Shown one piece after another: positions 7,208 through 8,479 of a stretch of DNA of 8,479 nt. Every line of letters begins with the position of its first letter. Position 1 is the first letter of the stretch. The DNA comes from Pseudomonadota bacterium (GTDB lineage: Bacteria; Myxococcota_A; Polyangia; Haliangiales; Haliangiaceae). The DNA lies in the NCBI GenBank assembly GCA_023430775.1, contig JAEYYY010000021.1, forward strand, positions 1 through 8,479, in the 5' to 3' direction. A model generated the notes under the pieces. It did no database searches. It was not told the origin of the DNA and was given only the letters and a program-made list of their open reading frames with translations. Made by a program: the position numbers and the translations under genes.

Positions 7208-7239
7208 ACCGCCGGTGCCTGATGGGCCGGCGGTTTTTT
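7208..7239 (+). terminator. Strong intrinsic terminator after the PPC-like lipoprotein gene
   Basis: ACCGCCGG (7208-7215) pairs perfectly with CCGGCGGT (7227-7234) across an 11-nt loop, directly followed by a run of six T (7234-7239). It lies 20 nt after the stop codon. It should end transcripts coming from the lipoprotein gene and from any read-through of eutB. Confidence 0.9.
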
Positions 7240-7276
7240 CATTTTCGGTTTGCCGGCTTGCTGCTAGGTTCGACGC

Positions 7277-7600
7277 ATGTTGCGCGCGCTGTTGCTGGTT
7301 TTTCTCGTCGCTGGCTGCAAGGACAAGGCGCCCGACCCCGCGCCCGCAAAGGTCGAGACCCGCGCCGAGCCGGCACCGGATCCTTCCCCCGCAGCGCGCA
7401 AGGCGCCGGAGGATCAGGGCTCGGGCTCCGGCTCCGGCTCGGACTCGGACAAGACCGACAAGGACGAGAAGCCGATGACGCACGCACAGCGCGTCAGGGA
7501 GAACGTGAAGAAGGCCGGTGTCGACATGAAGGGCGACGCTGCCGCCATCCCGCGGGGCCGCAACGCCAAGCAGCAGCCCAAGGAACCCTCGGCGCCGTAG
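7277..7600 (+). CDS. Small low-complexity lipoprotein, function unknown
   Basis: The 107-residue protein begins MLRALLLVFLVAGCKDK, a textbook lipobox (VAGC) with Cys14 as the lipid anchor. A Pro/Ala-rich stretch (18-45) is followed by a Gly-Ser run changing to Asp-Ser (48-58) and a charged Lys/Asp segment. A short conserved-looking block MTHAQRVRENVKKAGVDM (67-84) may be the functional part. Lys/Asp after the Cys could affect outer-membrane sorting, but rules for this lineage are not secure. A weak AGG (7266-7268) sits 8 nt before the ATG. It lies just after a strong terminator, so it needs its own promoter; none is obvious. The stop abuts the stop of the opposite-strand gene. I do not recognise the family. 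Confidence 0.75.
   Translation: MLRALLLVFLVAGCKDKAPDPAPAKVETRAEPAPDPSPAARKAPEDQGSGSGSGSDSDKTDKDEKPMTHAQRVRENVKKAGVDMKGDAAAIPRGRNAKQQPKEPSAP
7418..7447 (+). repeat. Five in-frame hexamer repeats (GGCTCC type) in the small lipoprotein gene
   Basis: Five tandem hexamers, GGCTCG, GGCTCC, GGCTCC, GGCTCG and GACTCG, encode the Gly-Ser/Asp-Ser linker at residues 48-57. Because the unit is 6 nt, gain or loss of copies would change linker length without breaking the frame. Confidence 0.7.
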
Positions 7601-7975
7601 CTACTGCGCGACGTAGGTCTCGCCGGCCCAGTCGAGCTGCAGCGAGATGGGATCGAACGTGCCGCGGATCATCCGCCCCGAGGCAGTGGCGGTGATCGTG
7701 TTGTCGACGCAGGTGACCTGACCGGCCTCGGAGACATCCGAGTAGGTCCACGCGAACTGGCTCACCGCCGCGGTGCCGATATCGAACGTCAGCTGCCAGC
7801 GGCAGGTGGCGATACCGTCGGGGGTGAGGCCGCACTCGAGCTCGTCGAGCGACGTGAACGTGCGGCCCTCGAGCGCGACGCACGCGCCCTGCGCGGTCTC
7901 GGCGAGCGGCGGCTCGTGGAGGTTGCTGGTACACGCCGCGACGGCGAGTCCTGCAGCTATCCCTGGCCAGCGCAC
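7601..7975 (-). CDS. Small cysteine-containing lipoprotein, function unknown
   Basis: The 124-residue product starts at a GTG (7975-7973) as MRWPGIAAGLAVAACTSN; AVAAC is a lipobox with Cys15 as the anchor. The mature part has four more cysteines (32, 48, 58, 89), probably two disulfides, and alternating beta-strand patterns ending in SLQLDWAGETYVAQ (111-124), as in small beta-barrel or beta-sandwich lipoproteins. I know no family for it. It is convergent with the 107-residue lipoprotein gene with no spacer, and divergent from eutC with a 77-bp gap. A candidate promoter places transcription start at or next to the GTG, so the mRNA may be leaderless, which fits the absence of a Shine-Dalgarno. 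Confidence 0.75.
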   Translation of the reverse strand: MRWPGIAAGLAVAACTSNLHEPPLAETAQGACVALEGRTFTSLDELECGLTPDGIATCRWQLTFDIGTAAVSQFAWTYSDVSEAGQVTCVDNTITATASGRMIRGTFDPISLQLDWAGETYVAQ

Positions 7976-7982
7976 GGCCGTA

Positions 7983-8012
7983 ATTCTAACCGGGGTGGGC
8001 GGACTCTACAAA
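7983..8012. promoter_or_regulatory. Candidate overlapping bidirectional promoter for the minus-strand lipoprotein and eutC
   Basis: On the minus strand TTGTAG (8011-8006), a 17-nt spacer and TAGAAT (7988-7983) form a sigma-70-like promoter whose start would fall at the GTG of the lipoprotein gene. On the plus strand TTCTAA (7984-7989), 17 nt and TACAAA (8007-8012) form a weaker one, about 40 nt before eutC. Each -10 overlaps the other's -35. The -10 elements score well (5/6 and 4/6 against TATAAT); the -35 elements are poor (3/6 each). These are the two AT-rich patches in a GC-rich gap. Confidence 0.35.
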
Positions 8013-8052
8013 GGTGGCGGCTTGCGCGTTGCGGGATCGCCATGGTCACGTA

Positions 8053-8479
8053 GTGGCTGTGAGTCGCACCCGTCAGCTGATCGCCGCCCTGCGCGACGAG
8101 CTCGGGAGTAGCGATCCACTGCCGCCCCCGGTGCCGATGCCGGTGATTCCTGCGCCACCTGCGCGGGTTTACACGCCGCGGCCGGCCGTCAATCCATTCG
8201 CGGCCGAGGCGGCGAAGCACACCACGGCGTTGCTCGGGATCGGCCACGTCGGGACCCGCTATGCCACCGACGTGGTGCTCCAGTTCCAGGCCGAGCTGGC
8301 GGTCGCCCACGGCGCGGTCGCCGCCGAGCTGCCGGAGCGCTGGGGCGAGGAGCACGGCTTCGTCGCGGTGAAGTCGCGAGTGGCGAATCATCGCGAGTTC
8401 TTGCTGCGCCCCGATCTCGGGCGCCGCCTCGACGACGACTCGCTCGAGCTGGTGCGCGGCCGGTGCGTGAAGAACGTCG
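8053..8479 (+). CDS. eutC: Ethanolamine ammonia-lyase small subunit EutC, C-terminus cut off by window edge
   Basis: EutC pairs with EutB and helps to bind adenosylcobalamin. 142 codons are visible. The family core is clear: VGTRYATDVVLQFQAELAVA (66-85), AAELPERWGEE, and REFLLRPDLGRRLDDDSLE (113-131), which corresponds to the 'YLTRPDMGRRL' block of E. coli EutC. The last half (the protein is about 295 residues in E. coli) is outside the window. The start is uncertain: GTG at 8053 or 8059 (MAVSRTRQ or MSRTRQ), and a further in-frame GTG at 8014 is possible; none has a Shine-Dalgarno. Before the core comes an extension of about 50 residues: a predicted amphipathic helix (about 5-18) and a proline-rich linker (22-45). 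The gene is separated from eutB by three unrelated genes, one on the opposite strand, so it must have its own promoter. Confidence 0.93.
   Translation, partial: MAVSRTRQLIAALRDELGSSDPLPPPVPMPVIPAPPARVYTPRPAVNPFAAEAAKHTTALLGIGHVGTRYATDVVLQFQAELAVAHGAVAAELPERWGEEHGFVAVKSRVANHREFLLRPDLGRRLDDDSLELVRGRCVKNV

Overview
The window is G+C-rich DNA from a bacterium that is probably a myxobacterium or close relative (Myxococcota). This placement is an inference. It rests on base composition, a eukaryotic-like Ser/Thr kinase carrying a six-helix membrane tail, a secreted trypsin-fold protease, and a run of small lineage-specific lipoproteins, one with the 'ACGGG' type of lipobox. No rRNA, tRNA, CRISPR array, insertion sequence or phage gene was seen.

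Left part (1-1707, minus strand): a secreted S1-family serine protease runs off the left edge. Upstream of it on the same strand is a secreted alpha/beta hydrolase with a GHSMGG nucleophile elbow and its own weak terminator. Middle (1755-3563, plus strand): a 602-residue membrane-anchored Ser/Thr protein kinase is transcribed divergently from the hydrolase, with only 47 bp between the two start codons. That gap holds a 14-bp dyad.

Right part (3710-8479): this section is organised around ethanolamine ammonia-lyase, the adenosylcobalamin-dependent enzyme that splits ethanolamine into acetaldehyde and ammonia. The large subunit gene eutB (4387-5751) is complete and lies 8 nt behind a gene for an unrecognised lipoprotein (3710-4378). 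The small subunit gene eutC (from 8053) runs off the right edge. The two subunit genes are normally adjacent. Here about 2.3 kb separates them, containing three lipoprotein genes: a 426-residue beta-rich protein with its own ribosome binding site and a strong terminator, a 107-residue low-complexity lipoprotein, and a 124-residue cysteine-containing lipoprotein on the opposite strand. eutC therefore probably has its own promoter, and the short gap upstream of it contains a candidate overlapping bidirectional promoter.

Every stretch of more than about 210 bp is covered by a gene. The observations most worth following up are the split eutB/eutC arrangement, the helix-plus-proline-linker N-terminus of EutC (which resembles microcompartment-targeting peptides), the hairpin over the start of the lipoprotein gene before eutB, and the compact divergent promoter regions. 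None of these proves a new system on its own.
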